From: Actinomadura meyerae
GTDB taxonomy: Bacteria; Actinomycetota; Actinomycetes; Streptosporangiales; Streptosporangiaceae
Reading direction: 5' to 3'
Assembly (NCBI RefSeq): GCF_900188445.1
Contig: NZ_FZOR01000008.1
Location: forward strand, 1 to 64,000
DNA: 64,000 bases
This document shows, piece by piece, positions 51,689 to 60,143 of this stretch (its first letter is position 1; each line of letters opens with the position of its first letter). Both the position numbers and the translations under genes were made by a program. The notes under the pieces were generated by a model. The model did no database searches, had not been told where the DNA came from, and was given only the letters and a program-made list of their open reading frames with translations.

Positions 51689-52360
51689 TCAGTTCCGGGA
51701 CGAGATGGGCTGCGGCTGCTGGCCGAGCCGGTGCTGCCGGGCGAGCCCGCCGAGCCAGACCTCCGCCATGGCGTCCTCGGCCGGGTCGAAGTGGGGGGCG
51801 ACGGTCGCGACGCCGAGCGCCACGAACGCGCGGAGGTTCCTCTGGTCCGCCTCGCCGGCCTGCGCGGCGTGCCGTCCGATGCCCGCCAGCAGCCGGCCCT
51901 GCGGCACGCCCAGCAGGCCCTGCGCGATCAGCGCGTCCGCGCCCGCCCGGGCGCGCGCGAGGCGCTCGGGGGCGAGCCTGCGCTCGGCGGCCAGCAGGCG
52001 CGCCGCGGTGACGCGGTCCGCGCCGCGGGCGGACTCCCCGAAGCCGCTGATCTCGATCGGGTAGACCGCGCCGGCCCGCGCTACCTGCAGCAGCATCTCC
52101 CGCCGCTGGTCGAGCGGTGCGGCCTGCGCGGCCGGCGCGCCGGCGTCCGGGTCGCCCGCGGCGGCGACCGCCTGCCCGGAAGGACCGGCACCGGACCCGC
52201 CGAGCATCGCCCCGGCGGCGACCGTGGCCGAACCGGCGACGGCCGTCCTGCCGAGGAACCCGCGCCGGGAGACCGGGGCCGGCGGCTCTCCGCGGCCGGA
52301 GGGCTCGCGGTCGGGCGGCTCGTGGCGGTCGGACGGCTCGGTGCGCGCAGTGGAATCCAT
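51689..52360 (-). CDS. Tat-exported protein of unknown function
   Basis: A 223-residue protein with a long polar N-region and a Tat signal (S-R-R-G-F-L-G-R at about 31-38, then AVAGSATVAAGAMLGGSG). The mature part is helical and Ala/Arg-rich (REMLLQVARAGAVYPIEISGFGESARG, ARAGADALIAQGLLG). No domain recognised. 32 bases upstream of the protease-like gene on the same strand, so the three genes (Tat protein, protease-like, prenyl synthase) probably form one operon. Confidence 0.75.
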   Translation of the reverse strand: MDSTARTEPSDRHEPPDREPSGRGEPPAPVSRRGFLGRTAVAGSATVAAGAMLGGSGAGPSGQAVAAAGDPDAGAPAAQAAPLDQRREMLLQVARAGAVYPIEISGFGESARGADRVTAARLLAAERRLAPERLARARAGADALIAQGLLGVPQGRLLAGIGRHAAQAGEADQRNLRAFVALGVATVAPHFDPAEDAMAEVWLGGLARQHRLGQQPQPISSRN

Positions 52361-52545
52361 CGGACCACCGTTTCTTCTCTGGAGTGCCCGAGTTGATCAG
52401 CAGGCGCACGCTAACCCGAAGATCGCTAAACATGGCAATTGTGGCCGGATCCGGCCAGACGCCCGCGAAAATCCACCCCGATTGGCGAGATATGCCGAGC
52501 CGATCCCTCTTTGACGGTAATAGCTGCCAAGCCACCGTCCGGCCG

Positions 52546-52574
52546 TTGACACCAAGATCGTCAAGTGTTGCGAT
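52546..52574 (+). promoter_or_regulatory. Promoter of the GDSL esterase gene
   Basis: TTGACA (52546-52551), 17-base spacer, TGCGAT (52569-52574). The downstream leader of about 60 bases contains CGATCATGG-CGATCATCG, a near-direct repeat that could be a regulator site. Confidence 0.6.
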
Positions 52575-52643
52575 CATGGCGATCATCGTCCGGGGCGTTC
52601 GCACACGCGGTGCGAGCGCTCTTCTCCTGGGTGGGGGAAGTGC

Positions 52644-54134
52644 ATGCGACAGCGCGGCCTTGTCATAGCGGGATCCTGCGTCGTCGCGTTCGCGGCCTCG
52701 TCGGCGGTGGCGCCCGCGGCGCCCGCGGCGGCCCCCGGCCGCTGGGTCGCGATGGGCGACTCCTACCAGGCCGGCGTCGGAGCGGGCGACTACTACCCCG
52801 CCAGCGGTGACTGCAGCCGGTCTCCGTGGTCGCACGTACCGCTGCTCCAGGAGGACGGGGTGCTCGGCGGGCCCGTCACCTTCGTCGCGTGCAGCGGCGC
52901 CACCACCGAGGACGTCCGCAACGGCAAGTCGGGCGAGCCGCCGCAGCTCGACGCGCTCGACACCGATGTCTCCCACGTGACCCTCGGCATATCGGGCAAC
53001 GACATGGGCTTCGCCGACGTCGTCACGTCCTGCATCAAGGTCTCGGCGCTCAAGACCTGCGCGGGCGCCCAGGACGCCGCTCTCAAGGCGGCCATCGACA
53101 GGCTCGACGAGGGCACGGCGCAGAACGCCAACCTGGTACAGGAGATCATCAAGGACGTCCGGCGGCGGGCCCCGCAGGCGAAGGTCTTCGTGCCGACCTA
53201 CCCGAAGTTCTTCCCCGACGAGGGCGGGCGCGACGGCACCTCGACCGTCCCGCTCCCCACCCAGCGCTGCCAGATGATCCGGCTCACCGACCAGCTCTGG
53301 ATGAACCAGTGGGTCCAGCGCCTCGACAGCTACCTCGTCACCTCGGCGACCATCGCCGGGGCCGTGCCGGTCGACCTCTACAACTCGTCGGACGGCCACG
53401 AGATCTGCCCGCCCGAGGGCCAGCAGCGGTTCCTCAACGGGATCGTCCCCAGGAACCGCAACGACTCGTTCCATCCGACCAGGGCCGGTTACGCCAACAC
53501 CGCGTGCATCATCAAGGAGGCGTTCCTGCGGCCGTCCGCCGTGCCGCGGGTCGCGGGCGACGCGGGGGTGACCCGGCAGACGGCGGACGTCACCGTCCAG
53601 CCGGGGCAGAAGGTCCAGGTCCCGGTGGCGCTGAGGGGCGGCGGGCTCGGCGCCGGGTTCGGCGCCACCTGGGCGGAGGGGGACGTCACGATGCGGGTGC
53701 TGCGGCCGGACGGCGCGCAGCCCGGCGCCCGGCACCGCCGGAACGTCACCAAGCGCGGGGCCTACGACAGCGTGTACGTGCCCGGCGCGGGGGCGGGGGG
53801 CTGGAAGGTCGAGCTGACCGCCGGCGACCGGCCGGTCAAGGTCCGCATCACCGCGACCGAGCTCGCCCGGCCCAAGAGCCCGCCGGTGGCGAAGGTGACC
53901 CTGAAGCGGATCAGCCCGAACACGGTCGTCCTCGACGCGTCCGGCTCGAAGGGGTCGGCGGGCGGCGAGGTCGAGAGCTACCTGTGGGAGTTCCCCGACG
54001 GGACGCTGGCCAAGGGCGCGAAGGTCACCCACACCTACACGAAGTCCGGCACCCACGTCGCCAGCCTCGCGGTCACCGGCGACGACGGCCAGATGGGGTT
54101 CGGTGCGGCCCCGCCCGTCACGGTCTCCGAATGA
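52644..54134 (+). CDS. Secreted SGNH/GDSL hydrolase with PKD domain
   Basis: A 496-residue secreted esterase/lipase. Signal peptide (LVIAGSCVVAFAASSAVAPA), block I VAMGDSYQAGVGAG (nucleophile Ser in GDSYQ), block III GISGNDMGF, block V DSFHPTRAGY (catalytic Asp/His), six or more Cys that fit disulfides. A C-terminal PKD domain (about 415-490: NTVVLDASGSKGSAGGEVESYLWEFPDG, key part LDASGSKGS; THTYTKSGTHVASLAVTG) may bind protein or polysaccharide. The substrate may be a lipid or acylated glycan. Good promoter upstream. Confidence 0.92.
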   Translation: MRQRGLVIAGSCVVAFAASSAVAPAAPAAAPGRWVAMGDSYQAGVGAGDYYPASGDCSRSPWSHVPLLQEDGVLGGPVTFVACSGATTEDVRNGKSGEPPQLDALDTDVSHVTLGISGNDMGFADVVTSCIKVSALKTCAGAQDAALKAAIDRLDEGTAQNANLVQEIIKDVRRRAPQAKVFVPTYPKFFPDEGGRDGTSTVPLPTQRCQMIRLTDQLWMNQWVQRLDSYLVTSATIAGAVPVDLYNSSDGHEICPPEGQQRFLNGIVPRNRNDSFHPTRAGYANTACIIKEAFLRPSAVPRVAGDAGVTRQTADVTVQPGQKVQVPVALRGGGLGAGFGATWAEGDVTMRVLRPDGAQPGARHRRNVTKRGAYDSVYVPGAGAGGWKVELTAGDRPVKVRITATELARPKSPPVAKVTLKRISPNTVVLDASGSKGSAGGEVESYLWEFPDGTLAKGAKVTHTYTKSGTHVASLAVTGDDGQMGFGAAPPVTVSE

Positions 54135-54157
54135 CCTCCCGCTGAAGGGCCGGGGAC

Positions 54158-54874
54158 GTGGAGGTGCAGGGCAGGGCGGCGCTGGCCGTGCCCGGCTGCG
54201 CGCTCGTGGTCATCGGCGGACTGCTGGTGGTCAAGGGCATGTACGACCGGCTGGGCCGGCCCGCGCACGTCGCGGAGCAGCCGCTCCAGCACGACCGGGT
54301 GATCGTCTACCTGGGCGCCGCGGCGGTGGCCCTCGGCGCGCTGCTGTTCCTCCTCGCCGGGGAACGCGGCCCCGCCCTGGCGGTACTGGTCACCGCGCTG
54401 GTCCCCGTACTCCTGCTCGCGCCGGGCCTCGCCGCGGACGCCGCGGCCTTCCCGCCCTGCCTGATCACGGTGCCGGTGGGCGCCGCCCTGGCGCTGCGCA
54501 CGGTGCTGGCGCCGCGGACCCCGGTCACGCTCCTCGCGGTGCTGGCGTTCGCCGTGGTCGCCGTGGCCGGGAGCGTCCTCCTGGCCGGCCTGTCGGACGC
54601 CGTGCCGTTCATGAGCGCGTTCGGCGAGGAGGAGGCCCAGCGGCAGGCGAGCGGGCGTCTCACGGCGGGCCTGGCGGGCGTGGTCCTGGCCGCGGCGCCG
54701 GTGCTGCTGCTCCTCGCCGGCCACCGGACCGCCGCGGCGGTCGCCGCGCCGTTCGTGCTCGCCGCGCTCGTCACCGCCGTCGACACCCGGACCCTCGCCC
54801 CCTGGGCGGTCTACGCCCTCACCGGCCCGCCGGCCATGGGCGCCGCCGTCCACGTCCTGTTCACCGACCGATGA
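54158..54874 (+). CDS. Multi-pass membrane protein of unknown function
   Basis: A 238-residue protein with about six or seven membrane helices (ALAVPGCALVVIGGLLVVKG; VIVYLGAAAVALGALLFLLA; ALAVLVTALVPVLLLAPGLA and others). No family recognised and no conserved polar motif stands out. Between the GDSL gene (23-base gap) and the flavoprotein fusion gene (25-base gap), so probably co-transcribed with both. GTG start 54158. Confidence 0.65.
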   Translation: MEVQGRAALAVPGCALVVIGGLLVVKGMYDRLGRPAHVAEQPLQHDRVIVYLGAAAVALGALLFLLAGERGPALAVLVTALVPVLLLAPGLAADAAAFPPCLITVPVGAALALRTVLAPRTPVTLLAVLAFAVVAVAGSVLLAGLSDAVPFMSAFGEEEAQRQASGRLTAGLAGVVLAAAPVLLLLAGHRTAAAVAAPFVLAALVTAVDTRTLAPWAVYALTGPPAMGAAVHVLFTDR

Positions 54875-54899
54875 CGGTCGCCGCACACCGGAGATGCCC

Positions 54900-56930
54900 G
54901 TGACCGAGCCGGTCGACGTGCTGGTCGTCGGCGGCGGCGCCGCCGGTACCGCGGCCGCCGCCGCCCTCGCCCGCCGGGGCCTGCGCGTCCTGCTGGCGGG
55001 CGAGCGGCCGCCCGGGGCGTCCCGCGACGTGCTGGTCAGCGGCCCCGCCCGGTACGCGCTGCGGACCATCGGCGCCTGGGACGACGCGGTCGCGCGCCCG
55101 GTCGGAACGCTCGACCTGCGGTTCGGTGCCCGCACCCGGCGCGTGATCGACGACGCCGGGATGGCCGTGTGCGATCGCGACCGGCTGGCGGGCCTCCTGC
55201 ACCGCGCGGCGACCGAGGCGGGCGCCGTCGCGCTGACCGGGCGGGTGGCGGACCTGCGCCGCGACGAGGACGGGCACCGCGCGACCCTCGCCGACGGGAC
55301 GGCCGTCACCGCCCGCCACGCCGTCATCGCCACCGGCGCCGATCCCGGCCGCGCGCGGGCACGCGGTGAGGCCGGAGGTGAGGGCGCCGCCTCGGGCGCG
55401 CGGTTGCAGTGCGCGCAGCGCTTCACCGGTGTGGCGCCCGGCGACCGGATCACGCTCCAGATGGTCACCCCCGCCGGCAGCGACCCGAAGGCCCAGCCGT
55501 CCTGCGTCTGGGTGCTGCCCGGCTCCGGCGGCGCCTGCACGGTCGCCGTCACCGGCGCCGGGCCGGACGCCGGAGCCCTGATGGCCGGGGCGGTCGCCGG
55601 GCTCGCCGAGGCCGATCCCCGCTTCGCCGGGGCGCGGCCGGACGGCCCGCTCGCGTGGGGGCCGGTCGACAGCGGGTTCGCCCCGGAGCGCGCGGCGGCC
55701 GGCGGGCGCCTCGCGGTCGGCGACGCCGCCGGCCTGGTCAACCCGTTCACGGGCGAAGGGCTGAGCTACGCGGTGCAGAGCGGCCTGCTGGCCGCCGAGT
55801 CCATCGCCCGCCACCCCGGCGACCCCGAGCGGGCGGCGCGGTCCTACCGCCGGGCGCTCAGCCGGGCGTTCGTGGGCTACTTCGAGACCGCCCGGCACGC
55901 GGCGCGCCGCTACCACCTCGCCTGGCGGGTGCTCGCGGCGACCGCCGAGAGCGACCATCCGTTCTTCGCCAAGGGCCGCCGCGCCGTGCTGCTGCCCGAG
56001 GGCATCGCGGGCGTGACCGCCGCCGAGCCCTTCGACCCCGGCCCCCGCGAGTCCCTACTGCTCCGGCCGTTCCTCGCGGGCTGCGACGAGGTGTCGGTCG
56101 CCTCCGTGCGGAGCGAATGGCCGTTCATCGCGCGGATGCTCATCACCGGGGCCGGGCCCACGCGGCGCGGGCTGCGGCCGGCGGTGCTGCTGTGCGCCGG
56201 GCTCATGAGCACCGGCGCCCACCCCGACATCGGGCACGCCATGACCGGCTCGGCCATCGAGCTCGCGTCGCTGGGCGGGCTGGCCTTCCTCGGCCCCGCG
56301 GCGCCCGCGCCGCCCGGCGGGCGGGGCGTCGACTGGGCGTCGGCCACCACCGTCCTCGCCGGGGACTTCCTGCTCGCCCAGGCGTGCGCGCTGGTCGCCG
56401 AGCACGCGCCGGAGCTGTCGTGGTCGTTCTCGGACTGGCTCGCCGAGCTGACGGTGCTGCGGGCCCGCTACCTGGACGCGGCACCGGGCACCTCGTCCAC
56501 CGACGTGTTCGCCGCGATGTTCGAGTACCCGCTGCGGGCCGGCGCGCTGCTGGCGGACGCCCCGCCGGCCACCGTCGCCGCGCTCCGCGAGTTCGGCCGG
56601 CACTGCGGTCGCTCCTTCGTCCACGCCGAGGACGTCCTCGCGCTGCGCGGCCTGCGCACCCGGCTCGACACGTCGCTGGACACGCTGATCGAGGGGCGGG
56701 TCTCGGCGCTGCCCGAACTGCTCGGCGCGCCCGGCCTCACCGCGGGCCGGCTCGGCGCCGACCCGCGGCTGCGCGCCGAGGCGCTCGCCGCCGCGACCGC
56801 CGCCTGCCGGGAGGAGCTGGAACTCGCGCGGAAGGCGGCGGCGGAGGTGGCGGAGGAGATGCCCGCGCGCATCCTGCGCGGCTTCGCCGAGGCGATGGCC
56901 GGGCACGTCCTGGACGGGACGCCCCCATGA
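54900..56930 (+). CDS. Geranylgeranyl-reductase-like flavoprotein fused to a degenerate prenyl-synthase domain
   Basis: A 676-residue fusion. Residues 1-370 are a geranylgeranyl reductase/halogenase-type flavoprotein: GGGAAG at 11-16, and GRLAVGDAAGLVNPFTGEGL with G-D at 274-275 and NPFTGEG at 281-287, typical of isoprenoid-saturating reductases. Residues about 393-676 follow the polyprenyl synthase pattern (RPAVLL at 426; ATTVLAGDFLLAQACALVAE; AALREFGRHCGRSFVHAEDVLAL), but the first DDxxD is replaced by a hydrophobic/Gly segment (455-466) and the second by AEDVLA, so catalysis is not expected. GTG 54900 has GGAG six bases upstream; ATG 54894 has none. The dead domain may present prenyl chains to the reductase. 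Confidence 0.8.
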   Translation: MTEPVDVLVVGGGAAGTAAAAALARRGLRVLLAGERPPGASRDVLVSGPARYALRTIGAWDDAVARPVGTLDLRFGARTRRVIDDAGMAVCDRDRLAGLLHRAATEAGAVALTGRVADLRRDEDGHRATLADGTAVTARHAVIATGADPGRARARGEAGGEGAASGARLQCAQRFTGVAPGDRITLQMVTPAGSDPKAQPSCVWVLPGSGGACTVAVTGAGPDAGALMAGAVAGLAEADPRFAGARPDGPLAWGPVDSGFAPERAAAGGRLAVGDAAGLVNPFTGEGLSYAVQSGLLAAESIARHPGDPERAARSYRRALSRAFVGYFETARHAARRYHLAWRVLAATAESDHPFFAKGRRAVLLPEGIAGVTAAEPFDPGPRESLLLRPFLAGCDEVSVASVRSEWPFIARMLITGAGPTRRGLRPAVLLCAGLMSTGAHPDIGHAMTGSAIELASLGGLAFLGPAAPAPPGGRGVDWASATTVLAGDFLLAQACALVAEHAPELSWSFSDWLAELTVLRARYLDAAPGTSSTDVFAAMFEYPLRAGALLADAPPATVAALREFGRHCGRSFVHAEDVLALRGLRTRLDTSLDTLIEGRVSALPELLGAPGLTAGRLGADPRLRAEALAAATAACREELELARKAAAEVAEEMPARILRGFAEAMAGHVLDGTPP

Positions 56931-56989
56931 CGGCCGCGTTCGACGCGCCGCACGCGCTCCGCGCGTCCACGTCCGCGGCATGAGCGGCT

Positions 56990-59164
56990 TCACGACACGG
57001 AAGAGACGCCCTCCCGGTGGCCGGGGTCCTGCTCGGGGCGCTCCAGGGCGACCCGGGGCAGGCGCCTGGCCAGCGCCGCCGGGAGCCACCAGGCGTGCCG
57101 GCCGAGGAGCCGCATGACGGCCGGGACGATCAGGCAGCGGATGACCACGGCGTCCAGCAGGACGGCGACCGCGAGGCCGAGGCCGAACTGCTGGAGCATG
57201 CGGTCCGGGCTCAGGATGAACGCCGCGAACACGACGATCATGATGGCGGCCGCGGCCGTGATGACCCCGCCGGTGGCGGCCAGGCCCTCCCGGACGGCGC
57301 GGGACGGGTCCCGGGTGCGCTCCCACTCCTCGTGGATCCGGGAGACGAGGAACACCTCGTAGTCCATGGACAGGCCGAACACGATCGCGAAGATCATCAC
57401 CGGGATGAACGCCTCGATGGGGCCGCTCTGCGCGCCGAACCGGCCGTCCTGGAACACCAGCGTGATCGCGCCGAGCGCCGCCGAGATGGACAGCAGGTTC
57501 AGCAGCGCCGCCTTGACCGGGATGAGCACCGAGCGGAACACCACCATCAGCAGCAGCGCCGACATGCCGACGACGATCGCGACGAACAGCGGCATCCGCG
57601 CGGAGACGGCGTCGGAGAAGTCCTGGGTGGCGGCGGTCGGGCCGCCGACCAGGTACTCGGTGCCGGTCCGGGCCGACAGCCCCGGCAGCACGTCGTCGCG
57701 CAGGTCGTGCACGAGCGCGGTGGTCGCCGCGTCCTGCGGCGCCGTCTCCGGGTAGGCGATGACGGCGGACACCGCGCCGTCGCGGGACGGGATCGGCGGG
57801 CTCGCGTCGGCGATGCCCTCGGTCCCCGTCAGCGTCGCGCGCAGCGGCCCGGCGTCGCCCTTGGCGACCACGATGAGCGGACCGTTGAAGCCGGGCCCGA
57901 AGCCCTCGGCCAGCAGGTCGTACGCCTGGCGGCTGGTGGTGGAGGGGGCGTCGTTGCCGGCGTCGGCGAAGCCGAGGCGCATGCCGAGGGCCGGGGCCGA
58001 CAGGGCGAGCAGGGCCAGCACGGCGACGACCAGCGCGGGGACGGGGCGGCGCTGGACGGCCGCGGCCAGCCGGTGCCAGCGGTCCGGTCCGGTCCGGGCC
58101 CTGGCCGCCCGCTTGCGGACCTGCCGCTCGATGCGGCCGCCGAACACGCCGAGCAGCGCGGGCAGCAGCGTCAGCGACGCGGCCATGGTGACCAGCACGG
58201 TCAGCGCCACGGCGAGCGCCACGCCCTGCAGGGAGCCGAGGCCGAGCGCGATGAGGCCGAGCAGCGCGATGATCACGGTGCAGCCGGCGAAGAAGACGGT
58301 CCGCCCGGCGGCGTCCAGGGCCCGCCGGGTCGCGGTGGCCGGATCGGCGCCCGCGCGCAGCTCCTGCCGGTACCGGTAGAAGATCAGCAGCGCGTAGTCG
58401 ACGCCGACGCCGAGGCCGATCAGCATCATGATCGGCGGGGTGAAGTCGGCGACGGTGAACGCGTGCGAGGCCAGCGCGATCAGCCCGACCGCGCCGCCCA
58501 CCGCGAACAGGGCGGTGACCAGGGGCAGCGCCGCGGCGACGAGGGACCCGAACAGCAGCACCAGGATGACCAGGGCGGCCAGCATCCCGGCGCCCTCGGC
58601 GCCGCCGCCCCCGCCCTCCTCGGCGCCGCGCACCGGGTCGCCGCCGAGCTCGACCCGCAGCCCGTCCCCGGACGCGGCCCGCGCCGTTTCGATGATCTTC
58701 GTGACGTGCTCCGCGGGCACGTCCTCCGCCGACGCGTCGAGGGTGACGGTGGCGTAGCCGATGGTGCCCGCCTTCGACACCGCCAGGTCGCCGACGCCGG
58801 CCACCGAGGGCAGGTCCCGGACCCGGTCCAGCATCCGCCCGATGTCCGGGCGGTCGGCGGCGAGGCCGCCGCCGTCCTGCACGACGATCTGGACGGTCGC
58901 GCCGGCCTGCTGGGAGCCGTGCTCGGCCATCAGGTCGGCGGCGGCCTGCGAACCGGTGCCGGGCAGCGAGAAGTCGTTGTGGTAGGCGCTGCCGGCGGCC
59001 TGCGAGCCCACGGTGATCGCCGCGACCACGGCGGCCCACAGCAGGAGGGCGGCCCAGCGGTGGCGCTGCGACCACGCGGCGAGGCGGCCGAAGCGGCCGG
59101 AGGGAGAGGGGCCGGAGGGAGAGGGGCCGGAGGGAGAGAGGCCGGAGGGAGAGGGGACGGTCAC
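56990..59164 (-). CDS. MMPL-family RND transporter
   Basis: A 724-residue inner-membrane transporter of the MMPL type, which moves lipids or lipid-like products in actinobacteria. Twelve membrane helices in two halves, with large extracytoplasmic loops after helices 1 and 7; MLIGLGVGVDYALLIFYRYRQEL and FGLSMDYEVFLVSRIHEEWE contain the conserved Asp-Tyr pairs needed for proton coupling. The N-terminus carries repeated PSPSG. Shares its upstream partner, a small membrane protein, one base away. It lies beside isoprenoid genes, so export of a modified prenyl lipid is possible but unproven. Confidence 0.92.
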   Translation of the reverse strand: MTVPSPSGLSPSGPSPSGPSPSGRFGRLAAWSQRHRWAALLLWAAVVAAITVGSQAAGSAYHNDFSLPGTGSQAAADLMAEHGSQQAGATVQIVVQDGGGLAADRPDIGRMLDRVRDLPSVAGVGDLAVSKAGTIGYATVTLDASAEDVPAEHVTKIIETARAASGDGLRVELGGDPVRGAEEGGGGGAEGAGMLAALVILVLLFGSLVAAALPLVTALFAVGGAVGLIALASHAFTVADFTPPIMMLIGLGVGVDYALLIFYRYRQELRAGADPATATRRALDAAGRTVFFAGCTVIIALLGLIALGLGSLQGVALAVALTVLVTMAASLTLLPALLGVFGGRIERQVRKRAARARTGPDRWHRLAAAVQRRPVPALVVAVLALLALSAPALGMRLGFADAGNDAPSTTSRQAYDLLAEGFGPGFNGPLIVVAKGDAGPLRATLTGTEGIADASPPIPSRDGAVSAVIAYPETAPQDAATTALVHDLRDDVLPGLSARTGTEYLVGGPTAATQDFSDAVSARMPLFVAIVVGMSALLLMVVFRSVLIPVKAALLNLLSISAALGAITLVFQDGRFGAQSGPIEAFIPVMIFAIVFGLSMDYEVFLVSRIHEEWERTRDPSRAVREGLAATGGVITAAAAIMIVVFAAFILSPDRMLQQFGLGLAVAVLLDAVVIRCLIVPAVMRLLGRHAWWLPAALARRLPRVALERPEQDPGHREGVSSVS
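59097..59156 (-). repeat. Four 15-bp tandem repeats in the MMPL gene start
   Basis: Four units of CCGGAGGGAGAGGGG (one substitution in unit three) encode the N-terminal SGPSP repeats of the transporter. The purine run on one strand could also adopt non-B DNA. Copy number changes would remain in frame. Confidence 0.9.
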
Positions 59165-59165
59165 G

Positions 59166-59378
59166 TCAACCTCGGTTCATCCGGCGGGCGCCCACGATGG
59201 CGCCCGCGAGGGCGGACAGGACGGGCACGACGACGAAGGCGGCCAGCAGGACGGGCGTGCCGTCCACGTCGAGCGTGCGGTCGAGGACGAAGGTGAAGAA
59301 CGCGCCCACGGTCTCGGTCAGCAGGAAGCCCGCGGCCCCGCCGCAGACCAGCCCGATGAAGGCGCCTGGAATGCTCAT
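59166..59378 (-). CDS. Small two-helix membrane protein
   Basis: A 70-residue protein with two membrane helices (IPGAFIGLVCGGAAGFLLTE; PVLLAAFVVVPVLSALAGAI) and a basic end. Its stop is two bases from the MMPL start, so the two are co-expressed; it may be an accessory of the exporter. ATG 59378 has GGAGG very close; a start at 59414 would add 12 residues. Confidence 0.7.
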   Translation of the reverse strand: MSIPGAFIGLVCGGAAGFLLTETVGAFFTFVLDRTLDVDGTPVLLAAFVVVPVLSALAGAIVGARRMNRG

Positions 59379-59468
59379 GCCTCCAGCGTCGGCGGAGGGC
59401 GCCCCGCCCGGCATCGGCCGGGAGATCGCACCCGGCCCACCCCGGAGGTTGCGGGCCAGGCGGCGCGG

Positions 59469-60143
59469 CTACGTCCCGGGTCGCATCCAGCGGGGGCTGA
59501 CCATGCCCGACTCGTAGGCCATGACGACCAGCTGCGCGCGGTCGCGCGCCCCCACCTTCGCCATGATGCGGCTGACGTGCGACTTGACGGTGGCGGTGCT
59601 GAGCACGAGCCGCTCGGCGATCTCGTCGTTGCTCCGCCCCGCGGCGACGAGCAGCATGACCTCGCGCTCGCGGCCGGTGAGCGAGCGCAGCCGGGGGCCG
59701 GGCTCGGGGGTGTCGACCCGCCCGGCGAACTCGCCGATCAGCCGCCGGGTGACCGACGGGGTGATCAGCGCGTCGCCGCGCGCCGCGACCCGCACGGCGC
59801 GGATCATCTCGGCCGGCTCGGTGTCCTTCAGCAGGAAGCCGGTGGCGCCCGCGCGCAGCGCGCCGTACACGTACTCGTCCAGGTCGAACGTGGTGAGGAT
59901 GACGACGTGCACGCCGTCGAGCCGCGGGTCGGCGGTGATCTCCCGGGCGGCCTCCAGGCCGTCCATCCCCGGCATCCGCACGTCCAGCAGCGCCACGTCG
60001 GGGCGCAGCGCGCGGCAGGCGGCGACGGCCTGCTCGCCGTCGGCGGCCTCCCCGGTCACCGTGATGTCGTCCTCGTCGTCGAGGATGGAGCGGAACCCGG
60101 CCCGCACGAGGCCCTGGTCGTCCGCGAGCAGCACCTCGATCAT
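59469..60143 (-). CDS. NarL/LuxR-type response regulator
   Basis: A 224-residue response regulator. Receiver domain with D8/D9, phospho-acceptor D54 (ALLDVRMPGMDG) and K105 (GFLLKDTEP); C-terminal LuxR helix-turn-helix (LTGREREVMLLVAAGRSNDEIAERLVLSTATVKSHVSRIMAKVG, key part GRSNDEIAERLVLSTATVKS). ATG overlaps the stop of the histidine-kinase gene. Likely targets are the adjacent small membrane protein and MMPL exporter downstream on the same strand, which is inference from position. Confidence 0.95.
   Translation of the reverse strand: MIEVLLADDQGLVRAGFRSILDDEDDITVTGEAADGEQAVAACRALRPDVALLDVRMPGMDGLEAAREITADPRLDGVHVVILTTFDLDEYVYGALRAGATGFLLKDTEPAEMIRAVRVAARGDALITPSVTRRLIGEFAGRVDTPEPGPRLRSLTGREREVMLLVAAGRSNDEIAERLVLSTATVKSHVSRIMAKVGARDRAQLVVMAYESGMVSPRWMRPGT

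Noticed and set aside
51657..54056. Upstream extension of the protease-like gene to more than 1300 residues
   Set aside because: The extension is antisense to the Tat protein and GDSL genes and has no protein-like composition; ATG 51656 has a good ribosome site.
56927..56983. 18-codon frame overlapping the fusion gene stop by ATGA
   Set aside because: Coupled start is suggestive, but 18 residues with no hydrophobic segment or known family is too little to call a gene; it could be a truncated remnant.
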